A stretch of DNA of 8,950 nucleotides from an uncultured Butyrivibrio sp. (GCA_947169985.1 CAMVRW010000089.1:1-8950), one strand, 5' to 3'; positions 1 through 6,266 are shown, counted from the stretch's first letter. Notes: generated from the letters alone by a model not told the origin. Translations and numbers: made by a program.

Positions 1-512
1 AGATAAACGCCGCCCTCACCATCTGTGACCCAGGTAGCAGCATATTCTTCACCAGAGAGCTCATACCATTCCTTTTGCTTGTCTGTTTCAGGCTGCAATA
101 GGAAATCTCCCATATGCTTTTCTTCAATGAGATGAGTATAAATGGCGATAGATTCAATATTGGTATCACTACTTAGGTAGTACCAGATCAAAGGCTCAAT
201 TGTGTCGTTCAGCTCTTCCGTCAGTGTATAAGGGTCTACCAGTCCTCTTTCAAGGGCCTTTCTGAAGGAATCTTCATAGGAAAAGAACTTTACAACGTCA
301 TTTTCTTTTTTGACATTACTTTCTATTCCATGGGAAATAACATCAACATTGCCTTCCATGGCAATCTTGGTCTGCTGAATAAGATTAGTTCTTGCAACCA
401 GATAGGAATAGGTACCCAAAATCAGGATAGGGATAACAATTAGAGCTGTAATAGCCCTGATAAGGGTTTTCTTTATGCTGTCTGCATAGCTAAATCGGCC
501 AATTCTACTCAT
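1..512 (-). CDS. Membrane sensor protein, probably YesM-type histidine kinase, N-terminal part (3' end outside window)
   Basis: An open frame runs from ATG at 512 to the window edge, giving 170 codons with no stop. The N-terminus is a short basic cytoplasmic stretch (MSRIGRFSYADSIKKTLIR), then a hydrophobic segment at about residues 17-40 (ALIVIPILILGTYSYL), then a soluble, probably extracellular region rich in acidic and aromatic residues. This matches the start of Gram-positive YesM/LytS-like histidine kinases, which have an outer Cache-like sensing domain followed by a second membrane segment, HAMP and kinase domains. Those later domains lie beyond the window, so a diguanylate cyclase or chemoreceptor output is not excluded. 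The start is 11 nt after the stop of the solute-binding protein gene, and its Shine-Dalgarno-like GAGG overlaps that stop. Translational linkage is therefore likely, and the solute-binding protein may deliver the ligand to this sensor (inference). Confidence 0.7.
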   Translation of the reverse strand, partial: MSRIGRFSYADSIKKTLIRAITALIVIPILILGTYSYLVARTNLIQQTKIAMEGNVDVISHGIESNVKKENDVVKFFSYEDSFRKALERGLVDPYTLTEELNDTIEPLIWYYLSSDTNIESIAIYTHLIEEKHMGDFLLQPETDKQKEWYELSGEEYAATWVTDGEGGVY

Positions 513-523
513 TTTTTCTTGCC

Positions 524-1822
524 TCATCCGTTTTGAAGTATGTCTTTTACCAGTGCATCAACGTTGTCAAAAGCATCTTCCATGGTCTCCCTGTTAAGGA
601 GCACCTTTTGAAGCTCTCTGCCAAGTTTATAGTGAACCTGCTTATTCAGTTCAAAACTCCAGTCCATCCAGGGCGTAAATACCAGTCCGTCTCTGTAGCA
701 GCTCTCTATGCCTCTGAATTCATCACCGTTCTTGAAAGAAGTATCCTTTAGATAGGTTTGACTTCCGGGCCTGTCCTTCCAAAGAGCCATCTGACCCTCG
801 TAAGTAGTAAGTGATTCAACCACCTCTTTTGCCCTTTCAGGGTTCATGGCGTTTGCGTTTATTGCTATACCCACATCACAGCCACCTATGATAGCTTTTC
901 TTGCTCCGTTTGTACCATAGAACGGAATCGTTCCTATGCTCATATCAGGTCTGGCTTCCTTAACAGCCTTATATATTTCCGGGCTACCTACTATCATTGC
1001 AGCCTGTTCTCCCACGAACTTCTCCACCGCAGTCCTGTTATCGATGACATACATTTTCTTGGTAAGTATCATATGGGTAAGTAGTTCTTCCCAGTCACCC
1101 ATATAAGGGTGCAGCTCTTCCTGGAAGGTTGTCCTTCCATACTGGAGCCTACCTCCAAAGCCGCTTCCTCTGTCGGTAGAGAAGTAATTGGCAGAAAGAA
1201 CGCCCAGGGCACTGTCAGCCACATCATAAGGATCCTCAAGGCTTGCTATTACAGGCTGAACTCCGGCAACAAGCCTAAGGTAATCACAACTTGTCAAAAA
1301 GCTCTCAAAAGAAACGGGTATGGGAGCCCTTGCTTTCTCAAGAAGGTCCTTATTGTAATAAATACACACAAACTGTGAAGTATTTGGCACAGCATATACT
1401 GCATTTCCATACTCAAAGGCCAACCTTCCTTCATCTGTAAAATCACCGCACATATCTGTCAGATTAAGGATATAACCTGTCCTTGCATGCTTTTCTGCCA
1501 TCTCCTGGTCCACATAGATTATGTCAGGAGCCCCTTTATAGGAAAGCTTTGAATCCATGATCGGCTCATAGTTACTCTTTGCAATATATTCAAATTCAAA
1601 TTTATAATCAGGAAATGTTTCGACCAGATAGGCCTGTAGATACTTTAGATCCTCCTGGGTGTACCAGGAGCCTATACGAATAATATTGTCTCTATTTTCG
1701 TTATTTCCCGCAGCAAAAGACAAGTTCGCTATACCGGGCCATGAACCCAAAAGCGCACCTGTCATGATTGTTATTGTGGAAATGATACTTACAAAGATCT
1801 TCCTTAGCTTAACGCCTTTCAT
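524..1822 (-). CDS. Extracellular solute-binding protein (ABC sugar family 1 type), secreted and without lipobox
   Basis: 432 residues from the preferred start. Family 1 solute-binding protein signatures appear in order: GAPDIIYVDQ (about 98-106), YAVPNTSQFVCIYYNKDLLEKA (about 143-164), FVGEQAAMIVGSPEIY (about 269-284) and GGCDVGIAINANAMNPERAKE (about 313-333). The N-terminus (MKGVKLRKIF plus a hydrophobic run to about residue 30) is a secretion signal ending in SFA/AG near residue 37. There is no lipobox cysteine, whereas most Gram-positive binding proteins are lipoproteins. The start at 1822 is chosen because TGAGGGAACAG precedes it with good spacing. The in-frame ATG at 1834 lies upstream of that Shine-Dalgarno site and has none of its own. 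No permease or ATPase gene is visible, and a membrane sensor gene follows 11 nt later, which favours a sensing role over a transport role. The ligand is probably a carbohydrate, inferred from the family only. Confidence 0.85.
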   Translation of the reverse strand: MKGVKLRKIFVSIISTITIMTGALLGSWPGIANLSFAAGNNENRDNIIRIGSWYTQEDLKYLQAYLVETFPDYKFEFEYIAKSNYEPIMDSKLSYKGAPDIIYVDQEMAEKHARTGYILNLTDMCGDFTDEGRLAFEYGNAVYAVPNTSQFVCIYYNKDLLEKARAPIPVSFESFLTSCDYLRLVAGVQPVIASLEDPYDVADSALGVLSANYFSTDRGSGFGGRLQYGRTTFQEELHPYMGDWEELLTHMILTKKMYVIDNRTAVEKFVGEQAAMIVGSPEIYKAVKEARPDMSIGTIPFYGTNGARKAIIGGCDVGIAINANAMNPERAKEVVESLTTYEGQMALWKDRPGSQTYLKDTSFKNGDEFRGIESCYRDGLVFTPWMDWSFELNKQVHYKLGRELQKVLLNRETMEDAFDNVDALVKDILQNG

Positions 1823-1853
1823 CTGTTCCCTCATAAGAAAATCGAAAGTCCGC

Positions 1854-2366
1854 TTATCTTACCAGTATCTTTGTTATCTCCCCAATATACATATAGTGAT
1901 AATCACCATCTTTATAGACCTCATCCACTATGGAATCGTCTATAAAACCCTCTTTTTCATACAGCTGTTTATAGAGCACCCTGCAGGTGATGACATTATC
2001 TGCCTCATCAATAAAAGGGATACCCTCGTAATAATTTACGTTAAGCCTTGCCCCTGCAATCTTGTCCTCATCGCGGCCGGAAACAGCCTCCATGTACTTT
2101 AATGCTCCCCTATAGTCATTCTTGTTAAGAAAACTTATGGAGAACTCTCCGGAAGCATCAAGAAATTCCTTTGTATATCTGCTGGAACGCACATAAACAA
2201 TGACAACTCTCTTACCCCATAGATAACCAACACAGCCCCAGGAGCAGGCGGTAGAATTGACCTTATCTCCATTGGCAGCTGTCACCAGCATCTTTCCGCC
2301 ATCAAAGGTAAATGGTCCTTCATCTACTTCTTCTGGGTTAACGGGCTGAAATACATGAATAGGCAT
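1854..2366 (-). CDS. Flavin reductase-like / flavoredoxin-type FMN-binding split-barrel protein
   Basis: 170 residues, a normal length for the flavin reductase-like family, whose members bind FMN in a split beta-barrel, usually as dimers. Seen here: NSTACSWGCVGYLW (37-50), then a beta-rich VVIVYVRSSRYTKEFL segment (54-69), FSISFLNKNDYRGALKYM (75-92), SGRDEDKI (96-103) and a C-terminal YHYMYIGEITKIL strand (156-168). The SWG and VR..RYT patterns are typical of flavoredoxin-like proteins of anaerobes. The precise redox partner cannot be told. There is no signal peptide, so it is cytoplasmic. GGAGGA lies 5 nt before the ATG, and the gap after the greA stop is 16 nt, so co-transcription with greA is likely. 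The next gene starts 31 nt downstream. Confidence 0.85.
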   Translation of the reverse strand: MPIHVFQPVNPEEVDEGPFTFDGGKMLVTAANGDKVNSTACSWGCVGYLWGKRVVIVYVRSSRYTKEFLDASGEFSISFLNKNDYRGALKYMEAVSGRDEDKIAGARLNVNYYEGIPFIDEADNVITCRVLYKQLYEKEGFIDDSIVDEVYKDGDYHYMYIGEITKILVR

Positions 2367-2382
2367 AGGTATCCTCCATCTG

Positions 2383-2886
2383 TTAGAAGTCTCTTATCTT
2401 ATCCTCTTCTGTCAAACCGGTGTTCTCAATATTCGTTATGGTAACATCATACGAAATTTCATCACTTACTGTAATAGTAACACGTTCACCCACCCTATGT
2501 CCAAGCAATTGTTTGCCAAGTGGTGATTCGATGCTTATAAGACCTTTTAGAGAATTCTTTCTCATGGTGGTCACGATCTTATAGGTCTCTACAGAGCCGT
2601 CATCCTCCATCCTTAAGGTTACCGTCTTGTTGACACCAACCTCGTCTTCCTTGGATTCATCATCAATGACTCTGGCAGTCTTTACCATCCTCTCAAGGAA
2701 TCTGATCCTGCTCTCATTCTGGTTCTTCGCTTTTTTAGCTGCGTAGTACTCGAAGTTCTCAGACAGATCCCCATGAGCTCTTGCCTCTTTTACATGCTCC
2801 AAAAGCTCTTTTCTCACAACCACTTTGCGGTGTTCGATCTCTGCCTCCATGTCTTCAATGTCTTTTCTGGTAAGCTCGTTATTCAT
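2383..2886 (-). CDS. greA: Transcription elongation factor GreA
   Basis: 167 residues, close to the usual length of about 158. GreA enters the RNA polymerase secondary channel and stimulates cleavage of backtracked RNA. The N-terminal half is an antiparallel coiled coil with the family tip motif GDLSENFEYYAAK (39-51); acidic D40 and E43 are the residues that help hold the catalytic metal. The C-terminal FKBP-like domain shows SPLGKQLLGHRVGERVTI (121-138). A short acidic tail (TEEDKIRDF) extends past the usual end. The Shine-Dalgarno AGGGGGA sits about 4 nt from the ATG. The terminator after fba ends only about 24 nt upstream, so no ordinary promoter fits between them. Expression presumably depends on read-through or on a promoter inside the end of fba. 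Confidence 0.95.
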   Translation of the reverse strand: MNNELTRKDIEDMEAEIEHRKVVVRKELLEHVKEARAHGDLSENFEYYAAKKAKNQNESRIRFLERMVKTARVIDDESKEDEVGVNKTVTLRMEDDGSVETYKIVTTMRKNSLKGLISIESPLGKQLLGHRVGERVTITVSDEISYDVTITNIENTGLTEEDKIRDF

Positions 2887-2909
2887 ATTGTCCCCCTGAT
2901 GTTAGTAGT

Positions 2910-2943
2910 AAAAAAGAAGGGTAAAGCCGGTGGCTCTACCCTT
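2910..2943 (-). terminator. Intrinsic terminator after fba
   Basis: On the minus strand AAGGGTA and TACCCTT (2943-2937 and 2923-2917) pair, with an inner AGCC/GGCT stem and a short ACC loop. The sequence then reads C and six T (2915-2910). It begins 25 nt after the fba stop codon and is a standard intrinsic terminator. The same DNA lies immediately before the greA ribosome-binding site. Confidence 0.85.
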
Positions 2944-2968
2944 CCAAAGAAATTCTTTATTTTCCGTA

Positions 2969-3832
2969 TCAAGCCTTGCCAACTGATCCGAAGAGTTCCA
3001 TCTTCTCCTTAACTGTAGCCTTGATAGCCTCAGCACCAGGAGCAAGAAGCTTACGAGGATCGAATCCCTTGCCTTCAAGATCCTTGCCTGCCTCAACGTA
3101 CTTACGTGTAGCATCAGCAAATGAAAGCTGGCACTCTGTATTAACATTGATCTTTGAAACGCCAAGATTGATAGCTTTCTTGATCATGTCTGCAGGAATT
3201 CCTGTGCCGCCGTGAAGAACAAGTGGCATAATGCCTGTCTTCTGCTGGATAGCATCAAGAACGTCGAATCTGAGTCCTGGCCATCCCTCTGGATACTTAC
3301 CATGGATGTTACCGATACCAGCTGCAAGCATATCTACACCAAGATCAGCGATTCTCTTGCACTCATCAGGATCAGCGCACTCACCCATACCAACAACGCC
3401 GTCCTCTTCGCCACCGATTGAACCAACCTCAGCCTCGATTGAAAGGCCAAGCTGATGAGAAACATTTACAAGCTCTGATGTCTTTGCAACGTTCTCTTCG
3501 ATGTCATAGTGTGAACCATCGAACATGATTGATGTGAAACCAGCCTTGATGCACTTGTAGCATCCTTCGTATGTACCATGATCAAGGTGAAGAGCTACAG
3601 GAACTGTGATTCCAAGGCTCTCGTCCATAGCCTTAACCATTGCAGCAACAGTTGTGAAGCCTGTCATGTACTTGCCGGCACCCTCAGATACACCAAGGAT
3701 TACAGGAGACTTAAGCTCTTCAGCTGTTAAAAGAACTGACTTTGTCCACTCAAGGTTGTTGATGTTGAACTGGCCAACTGCATAGTGGCCTTCTTTTGCT
3801 TTTACAAGCATGTCTTTTGCGGATACTAACAT
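2969..3832 (-). CDS. fba: Class II fructose-1,6-bisphosphate aldolase
   Basis: 287 residues, matching the B. subtilis FbaA type (about 285). It cleaves fructose-1,6-bisphosphate to dihydroxyacetone phosphate and glyceraldehyde-3-phosphate in glycolysis, using zinc, in the cytoplasm. Motifs seen: HLDHG (82-86) with catalytic D84 and zinc ligand H85; EAEVGSIGGEEDG (133-145) with a metal-binding glutamate; NIHGKYP with ligand H177; HGGTG with ligand H207; and INVNTE (228-233), which binds the ketose phosphate. NVNTE rather than NVATE favours fructose- over tagatose-bisphosphate aldolase, although family overlap leaves some doubt. Shine-Dalgarno AAGGGGAG lies about 7 nt before the ATG. The gene has its own promoter and terminator. 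Its codons look more restricted than those of neighbouring genes (many AAG, CTT, GAA, GCA), as expected for a highly expressed glycolytic gene. Confidence 0.97.
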   Translation of the reverse strand: MLVSAKDMLVKAKEGHYAVGQFNINNLEWTKSVLLTAEELKSPVILGVSEGAGKYMTGFTTVAAMVKAMDESLGITVPVALHLDHGTYEGCYKCIKAGFTSIMFDGSHYDIEENVAKTSELVNVSHQLGLSIEAEVGSIGGEEDGVVGMGECADPDECKRIADLGVDMLAAGIGNIHGKYPEGWPGLRFDVLDAIQQKTGIMPLVLHGGTGIPADMIKKAINLGVSKINVNTECQLSFADATRKYVEAGKDLEGKGFDPRKLLAPGAEAIKATVKEKMELFGSVGKA

Positions 3833-3866
3833 TTTGTTTCTCCCCTTTGTTCGTAGATTTGATAGT

Positions 3867-3902
3867 TAAGGATATTATATACTCGTTGCTTAGAAAAATA
3901 AA
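3867..3902 (-). promoter_or_regulatory. Probable fba promoter
   Basis: A perfect -10 hexamer TATAAT occupies 3879-3874 on the minus strand. Seventeen bases upstream is only a weak -35, TTTATT (3902-3897). Transcription would begin near 3867, giving a leader of about 35 nt that contains AAGGGGAG. The -35 region lies within the T tract of the upstream GH13 terminator. Confidence 0.6.
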
Positions 3903-3945
3903 GCGATTTGGACCCATCGCAAAGCGATTTTCATGTCCAAATCGC
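3894..3945 (-). terminator. Terminator of the GH13 gene with nested hairpin
   Basis: The minus strand holds an 11-bp perfect stem, GCGATTTGGAC (3945-3935) with GTCCAAATCGC (3913-3903). Inside its loop is a second stem, ATCGC/GCGAT (3928-3916), around a TTT loop. The outer stem is followed directly by TTTATTTTT (3902-3894). This fits an intrinsic terminator, though the loop is larger than usual. The 10-mer aaagcgattt occurs twice in the same orientation (3900-3909 and 3921-3930, 21 bp apart). Confidence 0.65.
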
Positions 3946-3947
3946 CA

Positions 3948-3974
3948 GTTACTGTTCAGGGACTGAACAGTAAC
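3948..3974. repeat. Perfect 12-bp inverted repeat overlapping the GH13 stop codon
   Basis: GTTACTGTTCAG (3948-3959) and CTGAACAGTAAC (3963-3974) form a perfect stem with a 3-base loop. The palindrome covers the last codons and the TGA stop (3958-3956) of the GH13 gene and lies 2 bp from the terminator hairpin, so the two make a compound palindromic block. It has no T tract of its own. It may be a unit of a dispersed palindromic repeat family or an mRNA 3'-end stabiliser. Confidence 0.7.
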
Positions 3975-6052
3975 ATGTTGTCTGACCAGAATTCCTCGTC
4001 ACTTACTGCCTCGAAACTGTTGTACCTGAGGACATATCCTGTATTCCTTGACATTGTCAGGCACATAACGCCGTCCTTAGCAGTTTTTGTGGTTGGTGCA
4101 GTATCAAATCCGGTTCCATCTGAGACCAGAAGCTGCTTGAACTTTGCATCCCTTGGAATACCAAGTGGCCATACCTGTATGTCCCTTGTAACCTCAAAAC
4201 TGTTGTTGTTTATAGCTACTATTATTGCAGCAGTTCTGTTGAATCTTCCGTATATGATTATGTTATTCTCTGCGTAAAGTTCCCTTATTGAACCGGTCTT
4301 CAGCTCAGGGCAGGCCTTGTGGATCCTGATCATCTCCTTGTGGAAACGGATCATCTCCTTGTCCTCATGGCCCCATGGGTAGGTTCTCCTGTTGTCAGGA
4401 TCGGTAAATCCGCAAACTCCCGCCTCATCGCCGTAATAGATAGTTGGCGCTCCCGGCCATGTAAACTGTACTATAACAGCCTGTCTCATCTGATACTTCT
4501 TAATTCCGGTATCTGCTGACGCTGACATAAGGGTGTCACATCTTCCAACCTTCTGGCTGGTCCTTGTTAAAAACCTGGAGTGATCATGGTTTGACAGCTC
4601 GTTCATTGAGGTGTAGAGAGATGGCATGGAAAAGTTCTCTCCTGCCTGATAGAGCATCGTGTCAAAAAACTCCCTGGCATTTCCCACACGGATTGGCTTA
4701 AACTCGTCACTGTGCTTATCCATACCTGTAAGGAACCAGGTAAGTGGCTCCATGAAGGCGTCATAGTTCATGACAGTGTCCCATTCGCCTCCCTTAAGCC
4801 ATTCTCTGGCTGGACCATAATGCTCCGCCAGGATTATCGCCTGAGGGTTAGCTTTTTTGACTTCCTGTCTGAATCTCTTCCAGAAACGGTGATTATACTC
4901 CGCAGAGTGTCCTAGATCTGCTGCCACATCAAGTCTCCAGCCATCTGCGTTGTAGGGCTCAGATACCCATTTCTTTCCGATACCGATTATATAATCTTCA
5001 AGCTCTTTTGAGCCCTCGTAATTAAGCTTTGGAAGTGTGTCGTAGCCCCACCATCCATCATAGTTTCCGTTATAGGGCCACTGATCCCTGGAAAAAGAGA
5101 AGTAGTTTCTATAGGGGCTGTCTCCGGAAATATAGGCGCCCTTCTCATATCCTCTGGCGTCCTCGTATATTCTCTCTCTGTCCAGCCACTTATTAAAGGA
5201 TCCGCAGTGGTTAAATACTCCGTCCAGGATTACCTTGATATCCCTTTTATGGGCCTCTTCCACCAGCTTGGCAAAGAGTTCGTCGCTGGCCTCAAGGTTC
5301 CTTTTTGAGGTCACCCTGGAGATATACCTGGAAGCCTTCTTGTTGCTCTTTTCAAATTGAGGAAGTATATCGCCGTCATCCTCAATAATCTTTCCGAAAT
5401 GAGGATCTATATGGTCATAATCCTGAATATCATATTTATGTGAAGATGGAGATACAAAAAGAGGATTAAAATAAATGACATCTATTCCCAGGTCCTGAAG
5501 GTAATCAAGCTTACTGATAACTCCGGCAAGATCACCACCATAGAACTCACAAAAGTCGGTCTTTGGGTCCGGATACTGGTTCCAGTCATCTACCTTTTTG
5601 GCAGATAAGCCATTGTAAGAATACTCCCCGTTCATTACATCGTTGGATTCATCCCCATTGCAGAATCTGTCCACAAAAATCTGGTACATTACTGCACCCT
5701 TTGCCCAGGCGGGAGTTGAAAAGCCAGGTATTACCTCAAACTTCATGCTCTCAAAAATGTCGTGAACCGGTCCTCGCTTGTCATAGCGGATAAAGCTGCC
5801 ATCCTTGCCTGTTATCTCAAAGTAGTATCTGAAGGGATCCTTACCAATATTTACTGAAATATCGAAATAATCAAATCCATTGTCTGTCTCGGAAAGCTTC
5901 ATTCTCCGATGTTCCTGCCCCCACACCAAAAGGACCTGGCTGGCCTCACCCTGGGCACATCTGAATCTGAAATCAGTTATACGCCCAACGTCCGGCTCTG
6001 CAGGCCTTAGAAAGTCCAAGGTCATGTCGTGAAATAAAGCATCGTAATTCAT
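3956..6052 (-). CDS. Intracellular GH13 alpha-glycosidase (neopullulanase/cyclomaltodextrinase/maltogenic amylase-like)
   Basis: 698 residues with no signal peptide, so probably a cytoplasmic enzyme cutting imported maltodextrins or cyclodextrins. An N-terminal beta-rich region (about 20-110, including FRYYFEI) resembles the CBM34-like domain of GH13_20 enzymes, and the barrel begins at about WAKGAVMYQIFVDRF (116-130). Conserved GH13 regions: DGVFNH (277-282), DGWRLDVA with nucleophile D375, ILAEHYG with acid/base E410, and LSNHDHSRF with stabiliser D490. LPKLN (340-344) matches the MPKLN-type signature of neopullulanase-like enzymes. It is longer than the usual 580-600 residues, partly because of an extra charged segment at about 219-256 after IDPHFG, and the C-terminus is a beta domain. 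Shine-Dalgarno AAAGGAAA precedes the ATG. A terminator hairpin ends about 30 nt upstream. Exact substrate preference cannot be read from sequence. Confidence 0.92.
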   Translation of the reverse strand: MNYDALFHDMTLDFLRPAEPDVGRITDFRFRCAQGEASQVLLVWGQEHRRMKLSETDNGFDYFDISVNIGKDPFRYYFEITGKDGSFIRYDKRGPVHDIFESMKFEVIPGFSTPAWAKGAVMYQIFVDRFCNGDESNDVMNGEYSYNGLSAKKVDDWNQYPDPKTDFCEFYGGDLAGVISKLDYLQDLGIDVIYFNPLFVSPSSHKYDIQDYDHIDPHFGKIIEDDGDILPQFEKSNKKASRYISRVTSKRNLEASDELFAKLVEEAHKRDIKVILDGVFNHCGSFNKWLDRERIYEDARGYEKGAYISGDSPYRNYFSFSRDQWPYNGNYDGWWGYDTLPKLNYEGSKELEDYIIGIGKKWVSEPYNADGWRLDVAADLGHSAEYNHRFWKRFRQEVKKANPQAIILAEHYGPAREWLKGGEWDTVMNYDAFMEPLTWFLTGMDKHSDEFKPIRVGNAREFFDTMLYQAGENFSMPSLYTSMNELSNHDHSRFLTRTSQKVGRCDTLMSASADTGIKKYQMRQAVIVQFTWPGAPTIYYGDEAGVCGFTDPDNRRTYPWGHEDKEMIRFHKEMIRIHKACPELKTGSIRELYAENNIIIYGRFNRTAAIIVAINNNSFEVTRDIQVWPLGIPRDAKFKQLLVSDGTGFDTAPTTKTAKDGVMCLTMSRNTGYVLRYNSFEAVSDEEFWSDNMLLFSP

Positions 6053-6067
6053 ATTGTTTCCTTTAAA

Positions 6068-6082
6068 ATCTTGAGTATAGCA
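6068..6082 (-). promoter_or_regulatory. Possible extended -10 promoter of the GH13 gene
   Basis: TGC followed by TATACT (6082-6074, minus strand) fits the extended -10 form TGnTATAAT with one mismatch. There is no good -35; the matching position falls inside the terminator hairpin. Transcription would start near 6068, leaving a short leader with the AAAGGAAA ribosome-binding site. The identical TGCTATAC core also occurs at 6143-6136, so the motif may instead be part of an RNA structure. Confidence 0.4.
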
Positions 6083-6148
6083 AAAAAGACAGCGGGTAAG
6101 CTGTCTTTTTAGAGAAGGTATTTCTTTCTTATGGGGTATAGCAAAAAA
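6075..6148. repeat. 13-bp direct repeat pair in the GH13 leader
   Basis: The 13-mer gtatagcaaaaaa occurs exactly at 6075-6087 and again at 6136-6148, 61 bp apart. On the minus strand each copy reads TTTTTTGCTATAC: a T tract followed by an extended -10-like core. The lower copy is the tail of the terminator hairpin. The upper copy follows a weaker, imperfect hairpin. Confidence 0.7.
6082..6110 (-). terminator. Strong intrinsic terminator between ftsH and the GH13 gene
   Basis: The minus strand reads AAAAAGACAGC, loop TTACCC, GCTGTC, then six T. The GC-containing core is 6 bp (6105-6100 with 6093-6088), extended by A/T pairs on both sides. It would also work on the plus strand, because the A and T tracts are symmetrical. 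It lies 157 nt after the ftsH stop and ends about 30 nt before the GH13 start. It is either the terminator of the tilS-hpt-ftsH unit or an attenuator in a longer GH13 leader. Confidence 0.8.
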
Positions 6149-6266
6149 CTATATAATGTATTGGGGGGTTACGCCTATTATACTAACACCCACCTACACC
6201 CGCGTAAAGACTAATACTTCACAAATTTGTCAAAAACAGCTGATTGTTTTTGTTAAAATTGCACAA
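6111..6266 (-). promoter_or_regulatory. Intergenic region after ftsH with possible structured leader RNA; no gene seen
   Basis: No credible open frame is present. On the minus strand a G-rich segment (about 6204-6184) can pair in two ways. GGGTGTAG (6201-6194) pairs with CTATACCC (6141-6134), enclosing GGGTGTTA (6191-6184) paired with TAACCCCC (6171-6164, one mismatch). A -10-like TATAAT (6182-6177) lies in that inner loop, but I see no good -35 for it. A perfect TTGACA (6233-6228) has no -10 at 16-18 bp. A weak A/T hairpin (6252-6231) follows ftsH without a following T tract. I do not recognise a known riboswitch class here. Confidence 0.35.

Noticed and set aside
1659..2102. 147-codon plus-strand open frame
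   Set aside because: It lies antisense across two well-supported genes, its product has no recognisable motif, and no ribosome-binding site was seen.
2902..3165. 87-codon minus-strand frame inside fba
   Set aside because: It overlaps the highly conserved fba frame on the same strand, and its product is a serine/leucine/arginine-rich sequence without motifs.
3933..4277. 114-codon plus-strand open frame at the 3' end of the GH13 gene
   Set aside because: It is antisense to conserved GH13 coding sequence and starts inside the palindromic block; it is best explained as a shadow frame.
4330..4350. CcpA-like cre site within the GH13 gene
   Set aside because: Only the AAACG core matches; several conserved positions fail and no symmetrical second half is present.
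6184..6206. Possible G-quadruplex in the G-rich minus strand
   Set aside because: Tracts of three G are too few, and one tract has only two; ordinary pairing with the downstream C-rich tracts explains the bias better.
6205..6233. Perfect TTGACA as a -35 promoter element
   Set aside because: No acceptable -10 hexamer lies 16-18 bp downstream on the minus strand.
6231..6252. Hairpin CAAAAACA/TGTTTTTG as the ftsH terminator
   Set aside because: The stem is nearly all A-T and no T tract follows it on the minus strand; the hairpin at 6082-6110 is far stronger.
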